Source of the DNA: Prochlorococcus sp. AG-686-J21
Lineage (GTDB): Bacteria > Cyanobacteriota > Cyanobacteriia > PCC-6307 > Cyanobiaceae
Reading direction: 5' to 3'
Assembly (NCBI GenBank): GCA_003210285.1
Contig: QCVS01000007.1
Location: forward strand, 24,839-88,838
DNA length: 64,000 nt
Each line of letters begins with the position of its first letter. The stretch's first letter is position 1. Position numbers and translations under genes: made by a program. The notes beneath the pieces are model-generated. The model had not been told where the DNA came from. It did not search any database and saw nothing but the letters and a program-made list of their open reading frames with translations. Positions 48,775-56,539 of this stretch are shown here, one piece after another.

Positions 48775-50616
48775 TTAATTATTTTGAAAACTCCAGCTGC
48801 TTTCCAAGTCATTGCCTGCTTTCCTATCACATGATCCCCCCAATGAATCAACAATAGTACATGTATTGTGGACAGTAACAGAAACTGTATTACCTGTCAT
48901 CATTAATCCATCTACAAATATTTGACTATTAGCTAATGGAACTGAACTTTGCCTACTTAAGTTTTTTAACAACTTTGATGCAGGAATTTGTTCTGGGAAT
49001 ATTGCCTTGACATTATCTGTTTCAAGCATGGTTAAAGTTGTCTTGATATTTTCAGGCCTTAAGCTTGATGAATCGCCAAGAAAATCTAATAGACTTACCG
49101 TCTCCAAACCAAAAGCATTTCCGTAATAATCCATTGCTTTGTGTTTTGAGACTATTACCCTATTTGACTCAGGGATAGTGGTGACCTGATCAACTATCCA
49201 TCCCTTTAGGTCGCCAAGGATAGATTCAATACTATTGATTCTTTTATTTATAGCTTTCCTATCTTTTCTATTAAAAATGGATATATCTTTCTTTAGATTT
49301 TTTGATATAACATTACTCATTTTTATTATGTTACTTGGATCATGCCATACATGAGGGTCTAGGCTGCCATGTCCATGATGATGATGATGATGATGACCAC
49401 CTCCTTCATCAGGAACTTGTGCTATGGGTTCTACATCAGAATTGGAAACATCTTTAAAGAAGTGCTCATCTGACTCGAATTCAAATGGCATATGTTCAGT
49501 AAAGAAAGTATATTTTCCTTTCTTTTTAATATCTACATTAAAAACGGTTAAATCTTTTTTCTGATCAAAATTAAGAGAGAAGGCTTCAGAACTGGCAACA
49601 AGGACATCATTATTACTTTTATTAATAGAAGAATCAGATTCTAATAATTCTTTAGCAAGTTCTTCAGATGATTCAATGTCACCTGACTTGAGAATAACCA
49701 TTTTCATCGCAGGATCTGCATACTCACCATCTACTTTTGCAAACGACCATTTATATGATCCCTCATCTAATTCAAAAGTTCCTGCCCATTCAAATCCTTC
49801 CGCCCCATGATCGCTATGACCTCCCATGTCTGGTTCCTGAGCAACAGGCTCGACATCATTTTTTGCAAGATCTTTTAAAAAATGTTCATCAGCTTCAAAT
49901 TCAAAAGGCATATGTTCTGTAAAAAATGCATATTTGCCATCATTTTTTATTTTAAGGTTGAATTCTGTAACGTCTTTCTTTTGATCAAAGTTCAGAACAT
50001 AGGCTTGGTCACTTTCCATAAGTACTCCACCATCGCTTTTAGCAATATTTTCATCCGATCCAAGCATGTTTTCTGCTAATTCTTCAGATGCTTCAATATC
50101 ACCAGATTTGAGAACAACCATTTTCATTGCTGGATCTGCATATTCTCCATCAACTTTTGTAAAAGTCCATTTGTATGAACCAGCTTTAAGATCAAAAACT
50201 CCAGCCCATTCGAAAGCCCCACCTTCTTCACTTGAAGGATTTTCAACTTCAATAGCGCTAACACCTACAACAACAGTATTCGACTTATCTTCCCAGTTTT
50301 TCATTGTGGGAGTCATCTCTTTACCAAGAGTGAATACCTTATCTGCACTATTTAGTAATTGAGCTTGTCTCGGATTGATTTTTAAGTCATGTACGTCCTG
50401 TTTTCTATCCAATAAGCAGGCAACTTTATCTGAAGGTAATGCTATTGATTTTACTAAATCACAAACAAGTGGTTCTACCGCTACATATGACTTTCCTTTG
50501 GCTAAAACATCTTGCCCAAAACCAGAAAATATTATAGTCCCTGCGATTACTGAATTTTTAATAATTGAATTACTTGAACTTTTTTTATTTCTTAAAAGTT
50601 TTTTGAAGATTGACAT
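48775..50616 (-). CDS. znuA: Zinc ABC transporter substrate-binding protein with tandem inserted modules
   Basis: The 613-residue protein is about twice the usual ZnuA length. The N-terminal lobe has a membrane signal (SVIAGTIIFSGFGQDVLA) and the first ligand motif DVHDLKINP. A His-rich loop (residues 408-416) is followed by LDPHVWHDPSNI, the third-ligand segment VSKHKAMDYYG and the FPEQIPAS region. Between the lobes, residues 135-260 and 275-400 are two tandem modules of about 125 residues with a 140-residue period (FEWAG start, FFTEHMPFEF end). A Zur box lies upstream. It should bind periplasmic zinc for ZnuBC. Confidence 0.93.
   Translation of the reverse strand: MSIFKKLLRNKKSSSNSIIKNSVIAGTIIFSGFGQDVLAKGKSYVAVEPLVCDLVKSIALPSDKVACLLDRKQDVHDLKINPRQAQLLNSADKVFTLGKEMTPTMKNWEDKSNTVVVGVSAIEVENPSSEEGGAFEWAGVFDLKAGSYKWTFTKVDGEYADPAMKMVVLKSGDIEASEELAENMLGSDENIAKSDGGVLMESDQAYVLNFDQKKDVTEFNLKIKNDGKYAFFTEHMPFEFEADEHFLKDLAKNDVEPVAQEPDMGGHSDHGAEGFEWAGTFELDEGSYKWSFAKVDGEYADPAMKMVILKSGDIESSEELAKELLESDSSINKSNNDVLVASSEAFSLNFDQKKDLTVFNVDIKKKGKYTFFTEHMPFEFESDEHFFKDVSNSDVEPIAQVPDEGGGHHHHHHHGHGSLDPHVWHDPSNIIKMSNVISKNLKKDISIFNRKDRKAINKRINSIESILGDLKGWIVDQVTTIPESNRVIVSKHKAMDYYGNAFGLETVSLLDFLGDSSSLRPENIKTTLTMLETDNVKAIFPEQIPASKLLKNLSRQSSVPLANSQIFVDGLMMTGNTVSVTVHNTCTIVDSLGGSCDRKAGNDLESSWSFQNN
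49417..49794 (-). repeat. Second tandem module inside znuA
   Basis: Residues 275-400 of ZnuA: FEWAGTFELDEGSYKWSFAK, VDGEYADPAMKM, later FFTEHMPFEFESDEHFFKD. Nearly identical in many stretches to the first copy, exactly 420 bases away. Confidence 0.85.
49837..50214 (-). repeat. First tandem module inside znuA
   Basis: Residues 135-260 of ZnuA: FEWAGVFDLKAGSYKWTFTK, VDGEYADPAMKM, later FFTEHMPFEFEADEHFLKD. Each copy ends in a Pro/Gly/His-rich linker. Confidence 0.85.
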
Positions 50617-50640
50617 AAAAGATTTTTAAACACTTAAAAA

Positions 50641-50655
50641 TGATAATCATTTTCA
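50641..50655. promoter_or_regulatory. Zur/Fur-type operator between znuA and znuC
   Basis: TGATAATCATTTTCA is a 7-1-7 palindrome with one mismatch from the ideal TGATAATNATTATCA. It lies 25 bases upstream of the znuA start and about 100 bases upstream of znuC, so it can control both divergent genes. The zur gene is in the same locus. Confidence 0.8.
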
Positions 50656-50755
50656 TAATTAATTGCAATTTTTGGTATCAATTGTTATGGAAACAGTATG
50701 GATTCAATAATATTGATAAACTATAAATCATAACTGATTTAAATATATTCATTAA

Positions 50756-51526
50756 ATGGCTACTTTAATTGCAGATAATTTAACTTATTCTTATTCAAAA
50801 AAAAGTAAGCCAGCCTTAAATAAAGTTTCAGTTCAAATAAAACCTGGAACTTTAACGGCTCTTGTTGGCCCAAATGGAGCTGGTAAATCAACTCTTTTAA
50901 AATTATTGCAAGGACAAAACAATCCTGATTTTGGAGATATAACAATTGATGGGGAATGTTTAGTTAGAACTAGATCCCAAGTTGCACTTATGCCACAAAG
51001 AAGCTCAATGAATTGGAAATTTCCTATTACAGTTGAAAAATTAGTCTCTTTAGGTCAAATAAAATATTCAAAATCAAAAAGTGCTAATCCGTTTCAAATA
51101 AAGGCTCTTCTCGCAAATCCTAAATCTTGGGTTAATAAATGTTGTGAATTGGAAGCAACAATGCAAAGAGTTGGAATCTCAAATCTTGCAAATAGAAGAC
51201 TTGATTCTCTTTCTGGAGGACAACAACAAAGAGCACTTTTAGCCAAAACTTTAATGTCTCCTGCAAGAATTCTTTTATTAGATGAACCATGTGCTGCTTT
51301 GGATCCTCCTGCTAAGGATGATTTTCTCAAGATAGTACGTCAACTTGCAGATGCTGGACTATCCTTATTTATAAGTAGTCATGATTGGGGCTCATCTCTC
51401 AATAATTACGATCAGGTAGTTGTTTTAGATAAAACAGTTTTAGCTTCAGGAACTCCTAATGCAATACAGGGTGAACTTGATGATCTTAATATTAGTTCTT
51501 TAAAAGAAAGTGATTCTTGTGATTAA
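50756..51526 (+). CDS. znuC: Zinc ABC transporter ATP-binding protein
   Basis: The 256-residue ATPase has Walker A LVGPNGAGKSTLLKLLQG, the Q-loop MPQRSSMNWKFPI, signature LSGGQQQRALLAKTLM and Walker B LLLDEPCAALDPPAKDDF, then the SHDWGSSL switch His. It powers ZnuB. The gene is divergent from znuA across the Zur box and ends 13 bases from the convergent zur gene. Confidence 0.95.
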   Translation: MATLIADNLTYSYSKKSKPALNKVSVQIKPGTLTALVGPNGAGKSTLLKLLQGQNNPDFGDITIDGECLVRTRSQVALMPQRSSMNWKFPITVEKLVSLGQIKYSKSKSANPFQIKALLANPKSWVNKCCELEATMQRVGISNLANRRLDSLSGGQQQRALLAKTLMSPARILLLDEPCAALDPPAKDDFLKIVRQLADAGLSLFISSHDWGSSLNNYDQVVVLDKTVLASGTPNAIQGELDDLNISSLKESDSCD

Positions 51527-51539
51527 AATATGTTTAAAT

Positions 51540-51944
51540 TTAACTCTGAATTTGATAGCAGTTTTGGCAAAGTCCGAAATATTCAAGAGTATGAAATAAT
51601 AATTGAAATTGTTTTGTGTTTTTCTTAGGGCTATGTATCTCTTTCACAGGACAACCTTCCACCTTGGAAGTTTCTCCGCACTGAACACAAGTCAGATGGT
51701 GAATATCTCTATCAACAGGAGTATAAAGAACTTCCCCTGTTGGAAGATGCCTAGATCTAATTAATCCATTTTTTATAAGTACTTGAAGATTTCTGTAAAC
51801 TGTTGTCAAACCCATAGATTTGCCATCTATAATCAGTTGTCTATGCAATTCTTGACCGCTCAATTCATCTTCACATTTTTTGAGTTCTTCAAGAAGTTGC
51901 TCTTGCCTTTTGGTAATTTTAGGATTGCTTACCATCATATTCAA
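51540..51944 (-). CDS. zur: Fur-family zinc uptake regulator (Zur)
   Basis: The 134-residue Fur-like protein has an N-terminal winged helix (TKRQEQLLEELKKCEDELSG, GLTTVYRNLQVLIKNGLI), HHLTCVQCGETSKVEGCPV with the first zinc Cys pair, and FGLCQNCYQ with the second pair. Its position inside the znu locus supports Zur rather than Fur. The start may be any of the Met at residues 1, 3 or 4. It lies on the strand opposite to znuC and znuB, between them. Confidence 0.92.
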   Translation of the reverse strand: MNMMVSNPKITKRQEQLLEELKKCEDELSGQELHRQLIIDGKSMGLTTVYRNLQVLIKNGLIRSRHLPTGEVLYTPVDRDIHHLTCVQCGETSKVEGCPVKEIHSPKKNTKQFQLLFHTLEYFGLCQNCYQIQS

Positions 51945-51991
51945 GATCTTTTGATTTCCAATTTTCTAGATCATAACGAATCATACGATTA

Positions 51992-52798
51992 ATGTCTTTT
52001 ATTAACAACTGGTGGTTAATTCCTTTAATAATTACTATTTTCTCTGGAATCTTATGCCCAGCTATGGGCACTGTATTAATAACTCATAGACGATTGTTAC
52101 AGGTAAATTTAATTTCTCACTGTGTTTTGCCAGGACTTGCTCTCGCTTTAGCTCTTGGGATACATCCTTCAATTGGAGGCGTTATTAGTGGACTTCTTGG
52201 TTCCGTTATTGCAGAAAGTTTAACTAACAAAAAAAGTGAGAATTATGAAGCGGTAATGAATACAATTCTTGCTGGGATGCTTGGTTTCGGAGTTTTACTT
52301 ATTCCACTTCTTGGGATAAGGATTGATTTAGAGGCGGTTTTATTTGGAGATTTATTAACTGCCAACCTTAGCGATTTGTTAAGAACTATTATTGCTTTTC
52401 TAACATTCATTTTATTGATAACTTTTGGATATGAAAAAGTTGTGTATGTCGGATTAGACCCAGAGGGGGCTTCAGCTAGTGGTATAAATGTCTCTTTATT
52501 AAATTTAGCTCTAAGTTTTACTACTGCACTAGTTATCGTTAGTTCGATGTCTGCTGTTGGAGTCATTCTGGTCATTGCATTATTATCAACACCTACTTTA
52601 TTAGGACTATATAAAGCACAAAGTCTTAGGATTGCGATGATGAGATCCTCTTTCTTTGGACTTTGTATTTCTGTATTAGGTTTTATTCTTTCAATTGTTT
52701 TTAACTTATCTCCAGGGCCTGCAATAAGCGTTATTTGCGTTGCTTCTCTAGTAATTCCTAAGTTAAGTCAATATTTTAAAACTTTTTTTAAAGTTTAA
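51992..52798 (+). CDS. znuB: Zinc ABC transporter permease
   Basis: The 268-residue membrane protein has about eight helices of the metal-transport ABC-3 family. Typical segments are GILCPAMGTVLITHRRLLQV, LISHCVLPGLALALALGI and LALSFTTALVIVSSMSAVGV followed by the ALLSTPTLLGL end. It starts at ATG 51992, 47 bases from the divergent zur start. Its end overlaps the convergent 48-residue gene by 11 bases. Confidence 0.95.
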   Translation: MSFINNWWLIPLIITIFSGILCPAMGTVLITHRRLLQVNLISHCVLPGLALALALGIHPSIGGVISGLLGSVIAESLTNKKSENYEAVMNTILAGMLGFGVLLIPLLGIRIDLEAVLFGDLLTANLSDLLRTIIAFLTFILLITFGYEKVVYVGLDPEGASASGINVSLLNLALSFTTALVIVSSMSAVGVILVIALLSTPTLLGLYKAQSLRIAMMRSSFFGLCISVLGFILSIVFNLSPGPAISVICVASLVIPKLSQYFKTFFKV

Positions 52799-52934
52799 AT
52801 GTCCAATCAGAATTAAGGACCTCTGCTTCTGGATTATTTTTTAAAGCTACTTCAATAGCATCTTTCTTATTGTTTGCTATCACAACCTCCTCAAATTCTT
52901 TGCCGTTCTTTTTTAAACTTACTTTGAAGCGCAT
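52788..52934 (-). CDS. Small conserved soluble protein (48 residues)
   Basis: An ATG at 52934 opens a 48-residue frame, MRFKVSLKKNGKEFEEVVIA, then NKKDAIEVALKNNPEAEV and WTFKL. It has a beta-beta-alpha look with an AIEVA helix. It is highly charged and probably soluble. It overlaps the znuB 3' end by 11 bases. Family resemblance to small picocyanobacterial proteins is recalled, not searched. Confidence 0.65.
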   Translation of the reverse strand: MRFKVSLKKNGKEFEEVVIANNKKDAIEVALKNNPEAEVLNSDWTFKL

Positions 52935-53028
52935 TAAAATATTAATAAAGTTATCTCCATCTTAAATATTATTAGAAAAAAAATAAATACTTTATTGAAA
53001 AAAATGTAATTTATTAATTGAATTTTAT

Positions 53029-53277
53029 TTAATTATTTTGAAGCTTTTCTACTACGCTTTCTTTCTCAATTTTTGCAACGTCTTGAAGTCCGTTCGCATC
53101 AAACCAAGGAGCACTTTCCCAATCAAATCCTTCTCCAAAGGTATTGTCTGGTGCAGCGACATACCAATGACAAGAAGTGTCCGGAACATCTACGGCACAC
53201 TTTGACCAATCAGCCTCCCATTGAGGAACTTGAACCCACATAACAGAAGCTAGAAAAATAGAAATAATAAAATTCAT
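53029..53277 (-). CDS. Small secreted Trp/Cys-containing protein
   Basis: The 82-residue product has an N-terminal signal-like stretch (MNFIISIFLASVMWVQVP), then a mature part with several Trp and two Cys (WEADWSKCAVDVPDTSCHWY). GEGFDWESAPWF is a marked Trp-rich segment. Probably exported; function unknown. A further small gene lies immediately upstream on the same strand. Confidence 0.65.
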   Translation of the reverse strand: MNFIISIFLASVMWVQVPQWEADWSKCAVDVPDTSCHWYVAAPDNTFGEGFDWESAPWFDANGLQDVAKIEKESVVEKLQNN

Positions 53278-53286
53278 AATTTTTTG

Positions 53287-53427
53287 TTAGCAAAATTTAG
53301 AGAGATTTTTTTCACATTCCTTTTTTCTTTTCCTCCAGTATTCTTCGACTATTTGATAGTTATGTTTTGCTTTGAAATCTTCTAAATTATTATATTTATT
53401 TATAAAAAAGGCGTTTTTTCTTTTCAT
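53287..53427 (-). CDS. Small basic protein (46 residues)
   Basis: An ATG at 53427 is preceded by a strong Shine-Dalgarno (GGAGG about 5 bases upstream on the minus strand). The product is MKRKNAFFINKYNNLEDFKA, then HNYQIVEEYWRKRKKECEKN and LSKFC. It is basic, with two Cys. The ribosome binding site argues for a real gene. Its stop lies 9 bases before the start of the secreted gene at 53277, so the two are probably one operon. Confidence 0.65.
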   Translation of the reverse strand: MKRKNAFFINKYNNLEDFKAKHNYQIVEEYWRKRKKECEKNLSKFC

Positions 53428-53599
53428 AAAGTCCTCCAATTGCTGAGAAGTATTTAAGACAGATTTATCATTTTGGAAAGTGGATTTATACTCAAATAAT
53501 TTATGTATTATTTAGTTATTTTTATGAATTTAGAGTCTAAGAAACAAATAAAAATAATAAATTTGTAAATATGCTTAAAAATTTTTAATCAAAAATTAA

Positions 53600-53746
53600 T
53601 TAAATAATTATTTGCCTTGTTTTAGGAATATATTTATCAGGATTCTCGTCAATGTATTTAAAAGAATATCTTACAACTCCTCCAATAGTTGAAGATAGGA
53701 TAACTGTAGAAAATATGTAAATTACCCTCTGGTACTTTTTTCTCAT
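53600..53746 (-). CDS. Small single-helix membrane protein (48 residues)
   Basis: From ATG 53746 the frame reads MRKKYQRVIYIFSTVILSST, a positive N-terminus and one membrane helix, then GGVVRYSFKYIDENPDKYIP and a short tail. The positive-inside layout predicts the N-terminus in the cytoplasm. No family is recognised. Confidence 0.5.
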   Translation of the reverse strand: MRKKYQRVIYIFSTVILSSTIGGVVRYSFKYIDENPDKYIPKTRQIII

Positions 53747-53816
53747 TTAAGATACCTTTTACTAATTTAAGTATTCTACTTTCATTTATTAATAAGTAAA
53801 TAAATATAAATAGGGA

Positions 53817-53936
53817 TTAATACCGTAGCTTTTTTAATTCAGATAAGTGTAAATTAATTAAATCAAAAACTCCTCATACACATTTTTCTGATATTGCGAA
53901 ATACTCGAACAATAGTTTGAGTACTTTTTGTTTTTT
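53817..53936 (+). ncRNA. Candidate small RNA with Yfr1-like core
   Basis: ACTCCTCATACAC at 53869-53881 resembles the Yfr1 core ACTCCTCACAC with a two-base TA insertion. A good rho-independent hairpin TACTCGAAC/GTTTGAGTA (one G-U pair) at 53902-53923 with CTTTTTGTTTTTT follows. A possible -10 TATAAA lies at 53805-53810. The 5' end is therefore approximate. No open frame of length explains the conservation-like features. The core can pair with the neighbouring Yfr2-family RNA. Confidence 0.5.
53902..53936 (+). terminator. Rho-independent terminator upstream of the Yfr2-family RNA
   Basis: A 9-bp stem TACTCGAAC/GTTTGAGTA with loop AATA, followed by a T-run interrupted once by G. It points rightwards and ends an unannotated plus-strand transcript. 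Confidence 0.7.
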
Positions 53937-54007
53937 AGCATTGTGACAATTAAAAAACTTACCCAGTAAGTATTTCCTACCTCAATAAAAAATGTGATAT
54001 TCAATTC

Positions 54008-54099
54008 GTGTGTAGGAGAGGTTTTATTAAATCAGTGGAAACAAGGAAACACTTGATTTCTTAGAACCAATTTAGACCCCTTAAAGGGGTCTTTTTTTT
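54008..54099 (+). ncRNA. Yfr2-family small RNA
   Basis: A putative -10 GATATT (53996-54001) predicts a start near 54008. The RNA would be about 92 bases. The central stem AAATCAGTG/CACTTGATTT displays the loop with two copies of GGAAACA, the family hallmark (GGAAACAAGGAAACA). The 5' GTGTGTAGGAG matches the anti-Yfr1 element, complementary to the Yfr1 core with one bulge. The 3' end is the terminator GACCCC/GGGGTC with a T-run. Which family member (Yfr2-5) this is cannot be told here. Confidence 0.88.
54075..54099 (+). terminator. Terminator of the Yfr2-family RNA
   Basis: GACCCC-TTAAA-GGGGTC followed by eight T. The end of the T-run overlaps the stop codon of the minus-strand gene at 54098. 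Confidence 0.9.
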
Positions 54100-54388
54100 A
54101 TTTGCTGCTAAGGTTATATTGATTTATTAATTTGTTTAAATTCTCAACTCTCTCATTTTTCTCCTTTAAGGGTCTCGAGATATCAAGCACTGCAGCACAA
54201 CATAATTGCCAGCAAGATTTTTCCTTAAGTTCTAATTTATTGCATATATCCTTTGGAGCAATTGTTAATGAATTTATCTCTGAAATATGTTGAATGGTTT
54301 CCCATAATTCTCCTTCTAGAAAGTCAAGTTCAGTACTAGATAATAATTCTGTGGTTAAATAATCTTTTATTAGTTCAGTTAATTCCAT
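54098..54388 (-). CDS. Hypothetical soluble helical protein (96 residues)
   Basis: The product MELTELIKDYLTTELLSSTE is followed by a helical body with three cysteines clustered in EKSCWQLCCAAVLDIS. No signal or membrane segment. Its stop overlaps the terminator of the Yfr2-family RNA, so the two transcripts converge. Not recognised. Confidence 0.6.
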   Translation of the reverse strand: MELTELIKDYLTTELLSSTELDFLEGELWETIQHISEINSLTIAPKDICNKLELKEKSCWQLCCAAVLDISRPLKEKNERVENLNKLINQYNLSSK

Positions 54389-54526
54389 AGTATTTAGATT
54401 TATTGAAACTTATTTCTAAATCTTAGAAGTTTTTAGTTCTTCTATAAGATATAAATTTTACAAAATATTATTCCACCAAATTTATATTTTTGTTGGTTAG
54501 ATTAAGAAAAGTTTATGCTTGTTTTA

Positions 54527-54910
54527 ATGAAATTTATTTTTGTAAGTTTTTTTATATTCTTAGGATTTATATTTCCCTCAGCTTCATTTGCTTCTCACAT
54601 TGAATTGAGTGAGTGTATTGAAATAGAACATTGTGTCAGAGAAGAATGGGAAGTCGACTCAATCGAACAACCTTTTAAGGAAGTTAAAGAAATTATCGAG
54701 AATACCCCAAGATCAGTAATAGTTGAACTTGAGGGAGATTATCTTCATGCTGAAGTAACAAGTAAATGGATGAAATACGTTGATGATTTAGAAGTGTCTT
54801 TTGTTCCTGAATCTAATAAATTGCTAATTAGGTCTGAGTCTAGAGTTGGTGAAAGTGACTTAGGAGTAAATCGAAAAAGGATTGATTTATTAAAATCGAA
54901 GTTGTTTTAA
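54527..54910 (+). CDS. Secreted DUF1499 protein
   Basis: From ATG 54527 the 127-residue protein has a signal peptide (MKFIFVSFFIFLGFIFPSAS) and then the DUF1499 body: HCVREEWEVD, VIVELEGDYLHAEVTSKWMK, YVDDLEVSFVPESNKLLIRS and GESDLGVNRKRIDLLKSKL. The family is found in cyanobacteria, plastids and proteobacteria without a known reaction. An upstream ATG at 54515 is possible but adds only four residues. Confidence 0.85.
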   Translation: MKFIFVSFFIFLGFIFPSASFASHIELSECIEIEHCVREEWEVDSIEQPFKEVKEIIENTPRSVIVELEGDYLHAEVTSKWMKYVDDLEVSFVPESNKLLIRSESRVGESDLGVNRKRIDLLKSKLF

Positions 54911-55079
54911 AATGATTTAGATTAATACACGTTTGTATCTTTAACTTATATTTTTTCAAAATTTTTAGATAATAATCAATGTCTTTAATATTAAATTATT
55001 TTTAAAAAACTAAATATTTATTATCTCCGTTCAGCTAAGTATTATTATTATTATTAATAAGGGTTATTGAAGAATTTGT

Positions 55080-55367
55080 ATGATAATAAATATAATTTTA
55101 TTATTTATATTTGGAATTATTTCATTTTGGTTCTACAAGAACATAAAAAAACGAGGTTTACTATGGTTAGCTAAGGGATTATTGCAAATAGGAATACTAA
55201 TATTATTTATAGGTAGCTTTTTTAAATTGTTTCTTACGTTACCCTCTAATTTATATATAAAGTTGATATTCTGCCTTACTTATGTATGGTGCACTGTAGG
55301 AATAAATGTTAATTTTATGATTCCATTAATTGATTTGATTGATAATAAAATTGATAAATATAGATAA
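55080..55367 (+). CDS. Three-helix membrane protein
   Basis: The 95-residue product has hydrophobic spans near residues 2-20 (IINIILLFIFGIISFWFY), 34-54 (LLQIGILILFIGSFFKLFL) and 62-85 (LIFCLTYVWCTVGINVNFMI). It is probably a membrane protein of unknown function. A TAT-repeat tract lies upstream. Confidence 0.6.
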   Translation: MIINIILLFIFGIISFWFYKNIKKRGLLWLAKGLLQIGILILFIGSFFKLFLTLPSNLYIKLIFCLTYVWCTVGINVNFMIPLIDLIDNKIDKYR

Positions 55368-55449
55368 TTAAACAATTAATTTAATTTTTTATTTAATAAA
55401 AGTAATATTCTCTATTTGCAAACTGACAAAAGACAGTAAATTATGTTTT

Positions 55450-55623
55450 ATGAAAAAATATCTTCTTAATTTTTTAAGTGTTTTTAAGAAAAAAAAAGAG
55501 ACCAAAATCTTCTCAATTCAAGAATTGAATGAACTTCGGCAAAGAGAGACAAAAATTCAATTTTGGAGAAAATCTCGAGAAAATATCTTAGATTTAAACA
55601 AAAAGCAAAAACAATGTGTTTAA
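55450..55623 (+). CDS. Small basic protein (57 residues)
   Basis: From ATG 55450 the frame reads KKYLLNFLSVFKKKKETKIF, then IQELNELRQRETKIQFWRKS, then a helix ending NKKQKQCV. It is Lys-rich and likely helical and soluble. Support is limited to length, an ELRQRE-type helix and lack of a competing frame. Confidence 0.5.
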   Translation: MKKYLLNFLSVFKKKKETKIFSIQELNELRQRETKIQFWRKSRENILDLNKKQKQCV

Positions 55624-55691
55624 AACTAATAGAAAGTCCATAAAAGTATCCTAAATAATTTCAAATATATGGATTTATAAGAACAAGAATC

Positions 55692-55808
55692 TTATTCATT
55701 CTTATATTTATTGGACAGTCTTTTTCTGGTATATCTAGTTTTAAATGCCAAATCTGTAATTATAAATATGCCAATTAAAAGAATAATTATTCCTATGAAG
55801 TATTTCAT
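55692..55808 (-). CDS. Small membrane protein (38 residues)
   Basis: From ATG 55808, with AGGA 5 bases upstream on the minus strand, the product is MKYFIGIIILLIGIFIITDL, one membrane helix followed by a basic tail (TRYTRKRLSNKYKNE). It is located upstream of the OsmC gene. Function unknown. Confidence 0.55.
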   Translation of the reverse strand: MKYFIGIIILLIGIFIITDLAFKTRYTRKRLSNKYKNE

Positions 55809-55834
55809 ATAATCCTGTTATTAAAAACTAAAAA

Positions 55835-56257
55835 TTATTTTTGTAGAGTATTTTGATTATGCCAATTTACTTTAATCTCAAGCGAATCAGATAAATTTCG
55901 AGTTACAGGACAATCTTCAGAAGCATTTTTTATAAAATCAATTTTATCTTTTGATAAATCATCAGGAATATAAATATCTATTTTTAGTTGAGCTATTCTC
56001 CTTTCATTGTTTTTAGTCATTATTTTCTCAATATCTAAATAAATATTTTTTAATTCCCAACCATTTGATCTCGCTTTGATAGACATTATCGTTAGAAGGC
56101 AAGAGCCTAGAGAGGTTGCGAGTAAATCAGTTGGTGAGAAGTTTTCACCTTTACCGCAATGATCTGTAGGTGCATCTGTTCTGATGATATTCCCTGATTG
56201 GAGATGTTTAGCTTCACATTTTAAGTCCCCCAAATAAGAACATGTAATTTTACTCAT
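55835..56257 (-). CDS. OsmC-family protein
   Basis: The 140-residue protein has the OsmC fold markers: DHCGKGENFSPTDLLATSLG with the first redox Cys region, SCLLTIMSIKARSNGW, and the second Cys in ASEDCPVTRNLSDSLEI. OsmC/Ohr proteins reduce organic hydroperoxides; an OsmC-like YhfA type is also possible. It follows the 72-residue gene by 6 bases and is likely in one operon with it. Confidence 0.9.
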   Translation of the reverse strand: MSKITCSYLGDLKCEAKHLQSGNIIRTDAPTDHCGKGENFSPTDLLATSLGSCLLTIMSIKARSNGWELKNIYLDIEKIMTKNNERRIAQLKIDIYIPDDLSKDKIDFIKNASEDCPVTRNLSDSLEIKVNWHNQNTLQK

Positions 56258-56263
56258 TACAAA

Positions 56264-56482
56264 CTATAAATTAGAACTATTGTCTTTAACTTCAGGATAT
56301 GAAGTCATTATTGCATCAGCTAAATCTCTCAACATATCAGCTATGTATTGTGGTGGACATTTAAGTTCCTTGATATAAGAAACACATCTCTTGGAAAGTT
56401 CAGTATAGGCAGGAAAAATTATATTATCAATTTGTAGTTTTGTTGGTTCCCATCTATTAATATTATCTTTATTCATAATCAA
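56264..56482 (-). CDS. Small conserved soluble protein (72 residues)
   Basis: The product MIMNKDNINRWEPTKLQIDN continues with PAYTELSKRCVSYIKELKCP and QYIADMLRDLADAIMTSYPE. Two Cys flank a helical segment. The Met at residue 3 is an alternative start. It shares a short gap with the OsmC gene downstream. Not recognised. Confidence 0.6.
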   Translation of the reverse strand: MIMNKDNINRWEPTKLQIDNIIFPAYTELSKRCVSYIKELKCPPQYIADMLRDLADAIMTSYPEVKDNSSNL

Positions 56483-56539
56483 TCAACTTTAGATGAGCAA
56501 TGTAAAAAGTTATAAGTAGTTGAGCATATGCTAATTAAA

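Noticed and set aside
55030..55062. Short TAT/ATT repeat tract as a possible CRISPR or satellite
   Set aside because: Simple AT-rich microsatellite without spacers.
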